Below the pieces are notes generated by a model that did no database searches, was not told the DNA's origin, and saw nothing but the letters and a program-made list of their open reading frames with translations. From assembly GCF_024300825.1 (NCBI RefSeq), contig NZ_CP101323.1:2294001-2358000 (forward strand): a stretch of 64,000 nucleotides of DNA, given 5' to 3'. Origin of the DNA: Natronomonas gomsonensis. GTDB taxonomy: Archaea > Halobacteriota > Halobacteria > Halobacteriales > Haloarculaceae. Numbering within the stretch: the stretch's first letter is position 1; each line of letters opens with the position of its first letter. Positions 29,083 through 37,627 of this stretch are shown here, one piece after another. A program made the position numbers and the translations under genes.

Positions 29083-31722
29083 CTACTCGACGATGTCGAT
29101 TGCGGGTCGGCCGGGTTCGGCTCTGTTCGCGACCTCGTCGTCAGCGTCCTCGACGGTCAACACCCGCACGTCAGCGTCGAACTCCCGTTCGACGAGCCAC
29201 GCAGCGGCCTCCAGCGCCTCGAACTCGGTGTCGGGGGCGAGCGTCCGCTGGAGTGCCTCGCGGTTCTCCTGGAGGTCCTGTCCGTAGGAGGCGGCGTCGT
29301 CGCCGTGGCGCTTGATGTCGTCGTGTTGCATCAACTCGCCGATGACGTTCGGCGCGTCGCTGTCGATGGCGACGTTCAGCGCCTCGTACTTCCAGTCGGG
29401 CGTGACGACGATGTCGATGCGCTCGGGGTCGTCGATGCCGGCCACGTCGCTGATTTCGCGAACGTCCTCGCGGGTGTTCTCGACCAGTCGGCGGCGCTTC
29501 TCGACGGTTTCGCGGTCGCCCTCGGCGTCGGGCCAGTCGGCGTCGACGGCGAAGCCGTCGTAGCCCAACTCCTCCCACAACTCCTCGGCGATGTGTGGCG
29601 TGACGGGCGCCAGCAGTTTCACGGCGGTCTCCAGTCCGCGCTCGAAGACCGTGGGGTCGACGGCCGTGTAGTCGCGGTACTGCCGGAGGGTGCCGACCAG
29701 CGACTGGGCTTCCCGCAGGGCGGTGTTGAACGTCAACTCGTCGTACTCCTCGCCGGCAATCGTGACGGCGGCCTCGATTTCGCTTTCGACGTAGCTGGTG
29801 ACCGAACCAGGGTCGTCGGTGGTGTCGATTTCGCCAGCGGCGAACGCCTCGGTCACGTTCTTCAGTCGAGTCAGGAAGGCGTACGCCGACTGGACGCCCT
29901 CCTCGGTCCAGTCGAAGTCCCGCTCGGGTTGGGCGGCCTGCATCATGAACAGGCGGGCGGTGTCGGCGCCGTACTCTTCGACGATGCGCTGGGGGGAGAC
30001 GACGTTGCCGACGGATTTCGACATCTTCTCGCCTTCCAATTGGACCATCCCCTGTGCCAAGAGGTTCTCGAACGGTTCGCGGTGGTCGAGTCCCTCGTGG
30101 TCGGCCAGCATCTTCGTGACGAACCGACTGTACAGCAGGTGCATCACGGCGTGTTCGATGCCGCCGACGTACTGGTCGACGGGCATCCAGTCGTTGGCCC
30201 GCTCTACGTCGAAGGGCGCCTCGGCGAGTTCGGGTGAGACGTACCGCAGGAAGTACCACGAGGAGTCGACGAAGGTGTCCATCGTGTCCGTTTCGCGGGT
30301 CGCCGCGCCGCCACAGTCCGGACAACTCGTCTGCTTCCACTCGTCTGCTTCGTCGAGCGGATTCCCGGTCGTGTTGACGAACTCGGGCAACTCGACGGGC
30401 AGGTCCTCCTCGGGGACGAGCACGGGGCCACAGTCCTCACAGTGGACGACCGGAATCGGTGTCCCCCAGTAGCGCTGCCGGGAGATACCCCAGTCGCGCA
30501 GGCGGTACTGGGTGTCGGTTTCGGCGCTTTCGATGTCCTCGGTCAACCGCTCGCGTGCCATCTCGCTGTCTAATCCGGAGTACTCCCCGGAGTTGACCAA
30601 CACGCCGTCGTCGGTGAAGGCCTCCTCGCTGATGTCGGGTACCTCGTCCTCGCTGGGTGCGATGACCGGTTCGATGTCGACGCCCATCTTCTCGGCGAAG
30701 TCGTGGTCGCGGTGGTCGTGGCCGGGAACGCCCATCAGCGCACCCGTCCCCACGTCCGACAACACGAAGTCGGCGACGAAGACCGGAATTTCCTCGCCGG
30801 TAATCGGGTTCGTCGCCGTCAGGTCCGTCTCGACGCCGTTCGGTTCGTCGCCGTCGGGGTCGGCCTCGTGGTGGACGAACTCGTGGACGGCGTCGTCTTC
30901 CTCGACCAACTGCTCGCTGATGGGGTGGTCCGGCGCCAGCGCGAAGAACGTCGCGCCGAAGATGGTGTCGACCCGCGTCGTGAACGCCTCGACGGGGCCG
31001 TGACCCTCCACATCGAATTCCAGCCGCGTTCCGTACTGCCGGCCAATCCAGTTGCGCTGCATCTGCCGGACGGAGTCGGGCCACCCCTCCAGTTCGTCGA
31101 TGTAGTCGACCAGTTCGTCGGCGTATTCGGTGATTTTCAGGAACCACTGGTCGAGTTCGCGGGACTCGACGGGTGTGTCACAGCGCCAGCAGAGTTCGTC
31201 GTCGCCTTCGACCTGTTCGTCAGCCAGCACTGTCTCACAGGAGGGACACCAGTTCACTTCGGCGTCGCGTCGCTCGGCCAACCCTTCCTCGTGGAACCGC
31301 CGGAACAGCCACTGATTCCACTTGTAGTACTCGGGAACGCACGTCGTCACTTCCCGCTCCCAGTCGTAGCCGAAGCCCATCGACTCCATCTGACCCTTCA
31401 TCGTCTCGATGCAGTCGAAGGTCCAATCGCGGGGGTTCGTGTCGCGTTCCTTGGCGGCGTTCTCTGCGGGGAGGCCGAAGGCGTCCCATCCCATCGGGTG
31501 GAGCACGTCGTCGTCCTGCATCCGTCGGAATCGGGCGTAGGCGTCCGTGATGGTGTAGTTGCGGACGTGACCCATGTGCAACTGTCCGGAGGGGTAGGGG
31601 TACATCCCGAGGACGTACGTCGGGTCCGAAACGTCGTCGGGGGTCCGATACACGGAGGCGTCGTCCCACGCCTCCTGCCAGCGTCGTTCGACCTCGGTGT
31701 GGTCGTAGCCGTCGTCGTGCAT
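29083..31722 (-). CDS. leuS: Leucyl-tRNA synthetase (bacterial-type)
   Basis: 879-residue class I synthetase charging tRNA-Leu. The start is MHDDGYDHTEVERRWQEAW (ATG at 31722). The HIGH motif is YPYPSGQLHMGHVRNYTITD near residue 45. A zinc-like segment CPSCETVL/CWRCDTP follows near 160-185. The CP1 editing domain contains FTTRVDTIFGATFFALAPDHP and the TDLTATNPITGEEIPV/GTGALMGVPGHDHRD elements (about 230-340). A second cysteine knuckle CEDCGPV/CPDCGG lies near 430-480. KMSKSVGN is near 570. The LHMGHVRNYTI block and domain order are those of bacterial LeuRS, not of the archaeal/eukaryotic form; this is known for haloarchaea and implies ancient transfer. It ends with a T7 terminator. Confidence 0.96.
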   Translation of the reverse strand: MHDDGYDHTEVERRWQEAWDDASVYRTPDDVSDPTYVLGMYPYPSGQLHMGHVRNYTITDAYARFRRMQDDDVLHPMGWDAFGLPAENAAKERDTNPRDWTFDCIETMKGQMESMGFGYDWEREVTTCVPEYYKWNQWLFRRFHEEGLAERRDAEVNWCPSCETVLADEQVEGDDELCWRCDTPVESRELDQWFLKITEYADELVDYIDELEGWPDSVRQMQRNWIGRQYGTRLEFDVEGHGPVEAFTTRVDTIFGATFFALAPDHPISEQLVEEDDAVHEFVHHEADPDGDEPNGVETDLTATNPITGEEIPVFVADFVLSDVGTGALMGVPGHDHRDHDFAEKMGVDIEPVIAPSEDEVPDISEEAFTDDGVLVNSGEYSGLDSEMARERLTEDIESAETDTQYRLRDWGISRQRYWGTPIPVVHCEDCGPVLVPEEDLPVELPEFVNTTGNPLDEADEWKQTSCPDCGGAATRETDTMDTFVDSSWYFLRYVSPELAEAPFDVERANDWMPVDQYVGGIEHAVMHLLYSRFVTKMLADHEGLDHREPFENLLAQGMVQLEGEKMSKSVGNVVSPQRIVEEYGADTARLFMMQAAQPERDFDWTEEGVQSAYAFLTRLKNVTEAFAAGEIDTTDDPGSVTSYVESEIEAAVTIAGEEYDELTFNTALREAQSLVGTLRQYRDYTAVDPTVFERGLETAVKLLAPVTPHIAEELWEELGYDGFAVDADWPDAEGDRETVEKRRRLVENTREDVREISDVAGIDDPERIDIVVTPDWKYEALNVAIDSDAPNVIGELMQHDDIKRHGDDAASYGQDLQENREALQRTLAPDTEFEALEAAAWLVEREFDADVRVLTVEDADDEVANRAEPGRPAIDIVE

Positions 31723-31834
31723 GGAGAGAGTAGTTGTGGAATCTTCCGTCGGTCCGGCCCTTAACCTTTCCATCCCAAGAACGTCACGGCGGTGTGGGGA
31801 CAACACTCATACCGCTCGAAACCGACTGAACCGT

Positions 31835-32041
31835 ATGTTCAAGACGGCCACAGCGAGCGGGGTGACACGGTTCTTCTCCGGTGAAAAACGCGAGACGAAC
31901 AGCGATGATGGCCGGTCACGTTGGCTCGCCGTCGGGGCGACGTTGCTCCTTATTTTGGTTCCCCTGTTGCCATTCCTGGCCGTCGCGTGGGTGCTGTCGC
32001 GAACCCTCCGCGGCGTCAGGGAACGGGTCTCCTGGGATTAA
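31835..32041 (+). CDS. Small single-span membrane protein, 68 aa
   Basis: 68-residue protein: a polar, basic N-terminus of about 29 residues, one hydrophobic segment WLAVGATLLLILVPLLPFLAV (two turns broken by Pro-Leu-Leu-Pro), and a basic tail RTLRGVRERVSWD. The ATG at 31835 gives the conserved-looking start MFKTATASG. It is divergent from leuS with 112 bp between starts. Its TAA stop interlocks with the stop of the convergent dehydrogenase gene (TTAA shared). Function unknown; a haloarchaeal membrane family is plausible. Confidence 0.7.
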   Translation: MFKTATASGVTRFFSGEKRETNSDDGRSRWLAVGATLLLILVPLLPFLAVAWVLSRTLRGVRERVSWD

Positions 32042-33033
32042 CGCAGTCGGGTGTCGACCAACTCGAAGGGCGTGCCGTTGTTCCGTTCGTTTGCGTGTTC
32101 GTAGACGACGTGGGCGGCCGCGACGTCCTGAATCGCCAGTCCGGTCGAATCGAAGACGCTCACGCCGTCCTCGGGGGTCCGTCCGGGTTTCTCGCCGGTG
32201 ACGATTTCGCCCAACTCGCCGTAGAGGTCTTCGTCGGAGAGCAGTCCCCGACTCCACGGGACGTTGATTTCCCCGGAGTGGGTACACTGCTCGTAGTCGT
32301 CGATGACGAGTGTCGCGTTGGCGACGATTTCCTCGCCGAGTTCGTTCTTTCCGGGGGCGTCGGCGCCCATCGCGTTGATGTGGGTGTGGTCGCCAACGTC
32401 GCTGGCGGAGACGATGGGTGACTCGACGGGCGTTACCGTCGAGAGCACGTCGCACTGTGCGGCCTCGGCGATAGAGCCGCCGCGAACGTCGAACTCGTCG
32501 CCGAAGCGCTCGACGAACGCCTCGACGGCGTCGTCGCGCTTGTCGGCGACGACGACTGTGTCGATGTCCCGGACGACGCTGATGGCCTCCAGTTGGGTGT
32601 ACGACTGGACGCCAGCCCCGACGATGCCCAGCGATGTCGCGTCGGCGACCGCGAGGTGGTCGGTGGCGACGGCCGCCGCCGCGCCGGTCCGCTTCCTGGT
32701 GAGCGTCGTCCCGTCCATGAGCGCGAGCGGGAAGGCGTTCCGCGGGTCGGAGTAAATCATCGTCCCCAACACGGTGGGGAGGTCGTACTTCTTGGGGTTG
32801 TCCGTGTGGACGTTCACCCACTTGATGCCCGCAGCGTCCCAGTCGTCGGCGGCCATGTACGCCGGCATCGACCGGAAGTCGCCGTTGTACTCCGGCAGGT
32901 CGATGTAGGACTTCGCCGGCATCTGTACGTTCCCGTGCTGGTAGGCGGCGAAGGCCTCCTCGACGGCGACGATGACCTCCTCCATGCGGGCGTTTTCGCC
33001 CACGTCGTCTCGGTTCAACAGCAGCGTCTCCAT
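32038..33033 (-). CDS. Alanine dehydrogenase / ornithine cyclodeaminase family protein
   Basis: 331-residue member of the OCD/mu-crystallin superfamily. Family marks: QMPAKSYIDLPEYNGDFRSMPAYMA (substrate-binding Lys/Arg region), VLGTMIYSDPRNAFPLALMDGTTLTRKRTGAAAAVATDHLA, the Rossmann loop LGIVGAGVQSYTQLEAIS near residue 140, INAMGADAPGKNELGEEI, and DSTGLAIQDVAAAH near 300. It resembles the archaeal alanine dehydrogenase branch (Archaeoglobus type, NAD-dependent pyruvate amination) at least as well as ornithine cyclodeaminase. No arginine or proline pathway gene is adjacent to decide. Single gene, convergent with the small membrane protein. Confidence 0.85.
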   Translation of the reverse strand: METLLLNRDDVGENARMEEVIVAVEEAFAAYQHGNVQMPAKSYIDLPEYNGDFRSMPAYMAADDWDAAGIKWVNVHTDNPKKYDLPTVLGTMIYSDPRNAFPLALMDGTTLTRKRTGAAAAVATDHLAVADATSLGIVGAGVQSYTQLEAISVVRDIDTVVVADKRDDAVEAFVERFGDEFDVRGGSIAEAAQCDVLSTVTPVESPIVSASDVGDHTHINAMGADAPGKNELGEEIVANATLVIDDYEQCTHSGEINVPWSRGLLSDEDLYGELGEIVTGEKPGRTPEDGVSVFDSTGLAIQDVAAAHVVYEHANERNNGTPFELVDTRLR

Positions 33034-33087
33034 GTGGCAAAATTTGCTATGGCGGTACTTAGATACCCACCCTTTCGCCGGATGCGG

Positions 33088-34083
33088 CTACACCCACTCG
33101 ACGCTGCCGTCGAGATCGAACGGGAGTTTCCCGTACCGGTAGCCTTCGATTCGGCCGGTCGGGCGGGCGCGGAAGACGACGGTGGGTTCGTGGCCGACAC
33201 CGGGTTGCTCGCCGGCGACGGCGTTCCACTCCGTCTCGGTGAAGGAAGTACAGTCGATTAACAGCGCCGAATCGGGGTGTTTCGCCAACTGGTCGCTCCG
33301 CTTTGCGCCGCCGGTCTCCTTGACGGCGGCGACGGGGTGGTCCGCATGGGACCGACGCGCCGGCGGTTCGGGACGGGTCACCTCGATGAGGTCGTCGTCG
33401 ACCGCGAAATCCAGCGCGTGGCCGCTGTCCTGTTCGACCTCGGGTTCGAAGTCGAGGCCGGCGTCGGTCAGCAGTTTGGCGACGTTGAACTCCGCCATCG
33501 TCGCCCGCATCCGCGTGAGGTCGTATCCCGGGGAGGTGCCGAGTTTCGAGGCCATCGTGTACCGGTGGGCGTCGAGACTCCCGGTTCGGAGCAGCGACTC
33601 GTAGAAGGCCAGCCCCTCTTCGGAACTGGCGTCGGGGAAGCCGGCAGCGTCTTCGGCAAAGAACCGTCGAGTGCTGTCCCGGCCGTCCTTCGAGCCGAAG
33701 ACCGGGAGGAAGAACCACGTCACGTACTCGTAGTCGGCGAGCCACGGGTCGGTCACCTCGATGCGGGCGGTGAGTTCCCGTTGTGCCCACCGAGAGACGG
33801 CATAGGGCGCCTCGGTGAACGTCTCCTTGTCGGTCCGCCACAGCGCCTCGGGCGTCTCGGTGTTGCCGAGCCAGTAGGCCCGACCGGGTCGGAAACAGAA
33901 CAGCGCGAAGTCGCCGTTGTCCATCTCCAGCCGGAGGGCGTCGTAGCGATCGTCGCCGATGGTGAACCACGGCTCTTCGATGCGTGCGCCGAATGACTGA
34001 TTCAGGGGCTGTAGTAACTGTTCGCGGACGCGCTGTCGCGTCCACGTCTTCTCGGACCGACGGAAACGGAGGGGACCTGCCAC
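33088..34083 (-). CDS. Haloarchaeal conserved protein DUF5784
   Basis: 331-residue soluble protein starting (GTG at 34083) MAGPLRFRRSEKTWTRQRVR. There are aromatic-rich segments FALFCFRPGRAYWLGNTETPEALWRT and DYEYVTWFFLPVFGSKDGRDSTRRFF. A C-terminal region DDLIEVTRPEPPARRSHADHPVAAVKETGGAKRSDQLAKHPD followed by ALLIDCTSFTETEW looks like a nuclease-fold edge (compare restriction-endonuclease-like E-V-T and Lys patterns), but this is only suggestive. I recall it as the DUF5784 family, restricted to haloarchaea. No operon partner; divergent from the DUF5786 gene. Confidence 0.8.
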   Translation of the reverse strand: MAGPLRFRRSEKTWTRQRVREQLLQPLNQSFGARIEEPWFTIGDDRYDALRLEMDNGDFALFCFRPGRAYWLGNTETPEALWRTDKETFTEAPYAVSRWAQRELTARIEVTDPWLADYEYVTWFFLPVFGSKDGRDSTRRFFAEDAAGFPDASSEEGLAFYESLLRTGSLDAHRYTMASKLGTSPGYDLTRMRATMAEFNVAKLLTDAGLDFEPEVEQDSGHALDFAVDDDLIEVTRPEPPARRSHADHPVAAVKETGGAKRSDQLAKHPDSALLIDCTSFTETEWNAVAGEQPGVGHEPTVVFRARPTGRIEGYRYGKLPFDLDGSVEWV

Positions 34084-34167
34084 ACTCGTCGTAGCACGTC
34101 AGCGGGTTTACCGATTACGCATATCCGACCGGATGGCGACGGAACCCCGGAGCCGTCCCGGAGCGAA

Positions 34168-34192
34168 TACATAAATAACCCTTCATATTATC
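34168..34192 (+). promoter_or_regulatory. AT-rich promoter region of the DUF5786 gene
   Basis: ACATAAATAACC (34170-34180) and TTCATATTATCC (34182-34193) lie 45-67 nt before the ATG at 34237, so this message should have a short leader, unlike most genes here. Confidence 0.5.
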
Positions 34193-34236
34193 CGTTACAT
34201 TGATTACCAAGAACTCGTTAGGTGCGTACAGTTACC

Positions 34237-34410
34237 ATGTCAATGGGTGCCTATGACGAGGACGAACACGAGCGACGTGAGCAGAAGGCCTCGACCGTCG
34301 ATGCCGCCTTCGATGACGAGCGGACGAACTACGAAGGCTCCATAGAGTACGACTCCGGCGACTCGGCGGAAGCACTCCTCGACCAGTTCAAGCAGATGCA
34401 GTCCCAGTAA
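34237..34410 (+). CDS. Conserved haloarchaeal protein DUF5786, 57 aa
   Basis: 57-residue highly acidic protein, MSMGAYDEDEHERREQKAST..., ending EYDSGDSAEALLDQFKQMQS plus Gln. The EYDSGDSAEALLDQF block is the family hallmark (DUF5786). No cysteine, membrane span or catalytic motif is present; mostly helical and probably partly disordered. Start at the second Met cluster (34237); a GTG five codons upstream is possible. The stop lies 4 nt from the stop of the convergent membrane-protein gene. Near-universal conservation in haloarchaea suggests a housekeeping role that is unknown. Confidence 0.85.
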   Translation: MSMGAYDEDEHERREQKASTVDAAFDDERTNYEGSIEYDSGDSAEALLDQFKQMQSQ

Positions 34411-34414
34411 CGGC

Positions 34415-35110
34415 TCACTGTTCTCGGAGCGTCAGTAAAGCGACCGACAGCGCGATGACCACCGCCACGGCCAGCACGTGGCCGACGAGCGCAGCGAGCA
34501 ACACGGGGTAGTCGACGACGAACGGGACCAACAGCAACTGGACGACGGCAAAGCCGAGGGTTTCGGCGTCGCTCCGGCGGAGCGTGGCGGCGTCGTCGGA
34601 ATCGAACCGATAGCGGCCCGACCGCCACAGCGCGACGACGGCGGTCCACCAGCCGGTGCCGATGCGATAACAGAGGTCCCACAGAACCAACAGCGTCAGG
34701 TAGACGACCAGTATCGGCGGCTCGGGGCCGAACAGCGTTCCGACGAGCGAGCCGCCGCTCGCGGGGTCGAAGACGAACAGGTGCGTGACGAGTGCGACGA
34801 ACGCCAACACGGCGAGGACGACCTCGACGCTGGAGCCGAACAGCAGCCGTCGATACGGCTCCGGGCTGGGTGGCGTTCGTGCCGAACGGCTGATGCGAAG
34901 CATCTCGACGCTCCCGACGGCGGCGACGACGACGGCGGCGGTCCCCGCCACCGCTGCGTTCCAGAGGTCGTAGTACCACGCCAGCGCGAGGACGGCGGCT
35001 TCGAAGACGGCCAACTGGATAGCGATGGCCGTTCCGCGTGAGATGTCGACCCCCGGAAGCGCGCCGATGATGCTCTCGTAGACCCACGCCTCCCCGTACT
35101 CCGGCCGCAT
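34415..35110 (-). CDS. Conserved haloarchaeal membrane protein, 231 aa
   Basis: Six or so hydrophobic segments: AIAIQLAVFEAAVLALAWYY, WNAAVAGTAAVVVAAVGS, VEVVLAVLAFVALVTHLFVF, PILVVYLTLLVLWDLCY, ETLGFAVVQLLLVPFVV, and LLAALVGHVLAVAVVIALS. The N-terminus MRPEYGEAWVYESIIGALPG is cytoplasmic-looking. No transporter or enzyme signature. The ATG at 35110 directly abuts the stop of the upstream NAD(P)-binding protein gene, and the two share an operon with the YkgJ-type gene. Function unknown. Confidence 0.78.
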   Translation of the reverse strand: MRPEYGEAWVYESIIGALPGVDISRGTAIAIQLAVFEAAVLALAWYYDLWNAAVAGTAAVVVAAVGSVEMLRISRSARTPPSPEPYRRLLFGSSVEVVLAVLAFVALVTHLFVFDPASGGSLVGTLFGPEPPILVVYLTLLVLWDLCYRIGTGWWTAVVALWRSGRYRFDSDDAATLRRSDAETLGFAVVQLLLVPFVVDYPVLLAALVGHVLAVAVVIALSVALLTLREQ

Positions 35111-36028
35111 TCAGGCCTCCGGCTCCGTGGCCGGCGTTTCGCTCACGATGGCCCGGTCGCCGAGCGCCTGCCGGACGGCCTCGTCGAACGGCGTCGGTTC
35201 GACCTCGACGAACTCGTCGATGCGGCGGTCGGTGACGACGACGGTGTTGCGCAGGCCGGCGACGAGCGGCTTCGCCACCGACAACGGCACGTCCGTCAGC
35301 AGCCACAGCCACCCCGCAGACAGTCCCGGCGAGAGGATGGGAACCGGGAGAACGACCGGCGCCCGGCCGGACAGCAACCGGGCGGTGTGTTCGAGTATCT
35401 CCTGATACGTCAGCACGTCCGGGCCGCCGATTTCGAACGTCTCGCCGGCGGTTTCGGGAGAATCGAGGACGCCGACCAGATAGCCGATGACGTCGTCGAC
35501 GAAGATGGGTTGGCACTCGGTGCGGACCCACCGGGGCGTCACCATCACCGGCAGGCGGTCGGCCAGTTGGGTGATGAGTTCGAAACTCGCCGACCCTTCG
35601 CCGACGATGATGGCGGCCCGCAGCGTCGTCAGTTCGAACTCGCCCGACGCGAGGATGTGTTCGACCTCGCGTCGCGACCGGAGGTGTTCGGACAGTTCGT
35701 CCCGGTCGTCGCCCAACCCCCCGAGGTAGACGACGTGCTCGACGTCTGCGGCCTCGACTGCATCGACGAAGGTGCGGGCGGCCAGTCGGTCCCGCGACTG
35801 GAAGTCGCCGCCGGTCCCCATCGAGTGGACCAGATAGTAGGCGGCCTCGACCGGCGGCAACTCGAGTGGTGGGTTCAGGAGGTCGCCCTCGACCACCTCG
35901 ACACCGTCGGGGGCGTCGTATCGCTCGATGTCTCTGACCAGAGCGACCACGTCGTGGCCCCGTCGTTGGAGGGCTGGAACGAGGCGACTTCCCACGAACC
36001 CACTCGCCCCGGTTACGAGTACGCGCAT
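35111..36028 (-). CDS. NAD(P)-binding atypical SDR / NmrA-like protein
   Basis: 305-residue Rossmann protein. MRVLVTGASGFVGSRLVPAL is the N-terminal dinucleotide loop TGxxGFxG. It continues with VVALVRDIERYDAPDGVEVVEGDL and AAYYLVHSMGTGGDFQSRDRLAARTFVDAVEAA, typical of the complex-I-assembly-like/YwnB-type atypical SDRs in which the catalytic YxxxK is replaced (here Ser/Arg around SRDRLAA). Then come VYLGGLGDDRDELSEHLRSRREVE and the C-terminal QPIFVDDVIGYLVG and GETFEIGGPDVLTYQEIL. An in-frame ATG two codons upstream (36034) is equally possible. Likely a sugar- or quinone-related oxidoreductase or a regulator; substrate unknown. Confidence 0.82.
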   Translation of the reverse strand: MRVLVTGASGFVGSRLVPALQRRGHDVVALVRDIERYDAPDGVEVVEGDLLNPPLELPPVEAAYYLVHSMGTGGDFQSRDRLAARTFVDAVEAADVEHVVYLGGLGDDRDELSEHLRSRREVEHILASGEFELTTLRAAIIVGEGSASFELITQLADRLPVMVTPRWVRTECQPIFVDDVIGYLVGVLDSPETAGETFEIGGPDVLTYQEILEHTARLLSGRAPVVLPVPILSPGLSAGWLWLLTDVPLSVAKPLVAGLRNTVVVTDRRIDEFVEVEPTPFDEAVRQALGDRAIVSETPATEPEA

Positions 36029-36052
36029 ACCCATAGAACGGGCGCCGACCTC

Positions 36053-36910
36053 TTAATCCCAACCGGGCGTTTCGGGGGCGCCGAGACGTTCCTCGACGCC
36101 CCGACCGAGTTCGGGGTCGGGGTCGTCGGTTTCGGCCTGCCGGTTCCACTCGGCGATGGCCCGCCCGACCCACGAATCGGCATCGAGAACCGCTTCGCGG
36201 GCCGTCTCGTAGCGGTCAGTGTCGATATCGAGGCTGCCGGGTCGGGAGGCGGCGGCGACGGCGAGGAACTCCGCGCGGTCTTCGGCGGTCGGGTTCCCGG
36301 CGGCGATGCGGTCGACCCGGCCCGACAGTCGGTCGGCGTCGGGGTGGGCGAACACCGTCGCGCCGAGGGCGCCGGTCCCGAGGAGTGGCGTCGCGTCGCC
36401 GGGGTCGGCGTCGAGAAGTCGGTCCCCGCCGAAGGCCGTTTCGACGCGCTCGCATTCGGTTTCGGCGTCCAACGCGAGGTTATCCGCCGGATACGTCCCG
36501 CAGGCGTCGGGATAGCGGTCCTCGCCGTGGATGCGACACTGCAGCGTCTCGGGGTCCAGAAAGACGCAACTCGGGAGCCACGCGGGGTCCTGACCGAAGG
36601 GGCCGACCGGTTTCGGCGACTTCCGCAATCCGACGAAGAAGGCGGGACGCTCCCCGACGGCGGCGATGTCGTGGCCGTCGACGGAGACGGACGGTCCCTC
36701 CGGGGCGTCGAACAGTCGCGGGGTCATCGCGTCGCCGAGCCCCGCTCGGACGAACGCCCGCACCTCGTCGCTGGACAGCGGTACGAGGTTGTACGTGTCG
36801 TCCAGCGGGGCCAACCCACCACGGCGCTCGTGGTCGAGGTCGACGGTGTCGGGGGCGGCCGCGCGCCAGTCGATACAGCAACCGGCGCAGCCCTCACAGT
36901 CGACGCGCAT
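36053..36910 (-). CDS. YkgJ-type cysteine cluster protein
   Basis: 285-residue protein of the UPF0153/YkgJ family. The N-terminus MRVDCEGCAGCCIDWRAAAP holds CxxCxxCC. A second group (SCVFLDPETLQCRIHGEDRYPDACGTYP) supplies C-x8-C and a C-x3-P motif, together able to bind a metal ion or Fe-S cluster. The C-terminal 130 residues are less conserved in character. It is the first gene of a three-gene leftward run (YkgJ-like, NAD(P)-binding protein, membrane protein). The promoter would lie in the AT-rich gap 36911-37085. Function of the family is unproven. Confidence 0.85.
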   Translation of the reverse strand: MRVDCEGCAGCCIDWRAAAPDTVDLDHERRGGLAPLDDTYNLVPLSSDEVRAFVRAGLGDAMTPRLFDAPEGPSVSVDGHDIAAVGERPAFFVGLRKSPKPVGPFGQDPAWLPSCVFLDPETLQCRIHGEDRYPDACGTYPADNLALDAETECERVETAFGGDRLLDADPGDATPLLGTGALGATVFAHPDADRLSGRVDRIAAGNPTAEDRAEFLAVAAASRPGSLDIDTDRYETAREAVLDADSWVGRAIAEWNRQAETDDPDPELGRGVEERLGAPETPGWD

Positions 36911-37085
36911 ACGTGCGGTTAGTTATCGTGCAACAAAACGGTTTTCACGCCACAAAACCGCGACCGACATCACGGAGAACGCGGGGAAATAATCGACTTA
37001 TAATTCGAGAATATAACCATACGGAAATCCGTCGTTTTCGAAGTAAAATTTTAGTGAAACACGGTTGTCAGTATGGGGTGAGGTG
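36911..37085. promoter_or_regulatory. AT-rich divergent promoter region with palindromes
   Basis: This 175-bp gap is much less GC-rich than the rest. It holds the perfect palindrome TAAAATTTTA (37044-37053), 33-42 nt before the start at 37086, and the inverted repeat ACGGA-AA-TCCGT (37021-37032). ACTTATAATTCGAGAATATAAC lies around 36997-37018. These probably serve the 37086 gene and, leftward, the YkgJ-type gene. Confidence 0.5.
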
Positions 37086-37343
37086 ATGTCCATGTCGGAG
37101 CAATCACCCCGTAGCGACAGGTTCGGTCTCACCGGTCCGGGGCGACGGACGGGAGCGAACACGCTCGTGCCGTCCGGACTCTCCAGATACGACTTCCTGC
37201 TCGCGTTCATCCCGCTCGTTTTGCTGTTCGCGTGGCTGTTCGGTCGGATTGTGGGTGTGCCGCTGTGGACCGCGATGGCGGCGGGTGGGTTGCTCTCGGT
37301 CCCCCTCGTCGTCGACGGCCTCGCGGTCAACCCCCCGTCGTAG
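37086..37343 (+). CDS. Small membrane protein, 85 aa
   Basis: 85 residues from ATG 37086 (MSMSEQSPRSDRFGLTGPGR). A basic, Gly/Arg-rich cytoplasmic tail of about 35 residues is followed by two hydrophobic segments, FLLAFIPLVLLFAWLFGRIV and LWTAMAAGGLLSVPLVVDGLA. A GTG/ATG seven codons upstream is possible but lies over the promoter palindrome. Followed by a small zinc-finger gene in the same direction, 38 nt away. Function unknown; the Pro/Gly pattern suggests a haloarchaeal two-span family. Confidence 0.7.
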   Translation: MSMSEQSPRSDRFGLTGPGRRTGANTLVPSGLSRYDFLLAFIPLVLLFAWLFGRIVGVPLWTAMAAGGLLSVPLVVDGLAVNPPS

Positions 37344-37352
37344 GCCGGACGT

Positions 37353-37359
37353 CTTTTGC
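37353..37359 (+). promoter_or_regulatory. Core promoter box of the 37382 gene
   Basis: CTTTTGC begins 29 nt before the ATG at 37382. Confidence 0.4.
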
Positions 37360-37381
37360 TGGCGGATTGCCTACCCCACCT

Positions 37382-37582
37382 ATGGCCAAGGAGTCCTGCG
37401 ACGCCTGCGGCGACGCCGTACCTATCGGTGGCGGTATCTCGGGGCTGTGGTCGTCGGACCCCCAAGGAACGGGTGGGATGACGCTCGAACTCCGCGACGG
37501 CACCGAACATTTCCTCTGTTTCGACTGTATCGAACGGCTGCCCGACGACCCCACCGGGGCGGACGTGGCGGCCATCGAGTAG
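37382..37582 (+). CDS. Small zinc-finger protein, 66 aa
   Basis: 66 residues beginning MAKESCDACGDAVPIGGGIS, with a second pair in HFLCFDCIERLPDDP. The two CxxC pairs are about 40 residues apart and separated by GLWSSDPQGTGGMTLELRDGTE, matching a haloarchaeal zinc-binding family whose middle reads GGMTLE-DGTE-FLCF-C. The start is supported by the promoter box at standard spacing. It precedes the XPD-like helicase gene by 45 nt on the same strand; co-transcription is possible. Function unknown. Confidence 0.78.
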   Translation: MAKESCDACGDAVPIGGGISGLWSSDPQGTGGMTLELRDGTEHFLCFDCIERLPDDPTGADVAAIE

Positions 37583-37627
37583 CTGCCGGAACGATGACTT
37601 TAGGGCGGTGCCACCGCTCGGTTCGGT

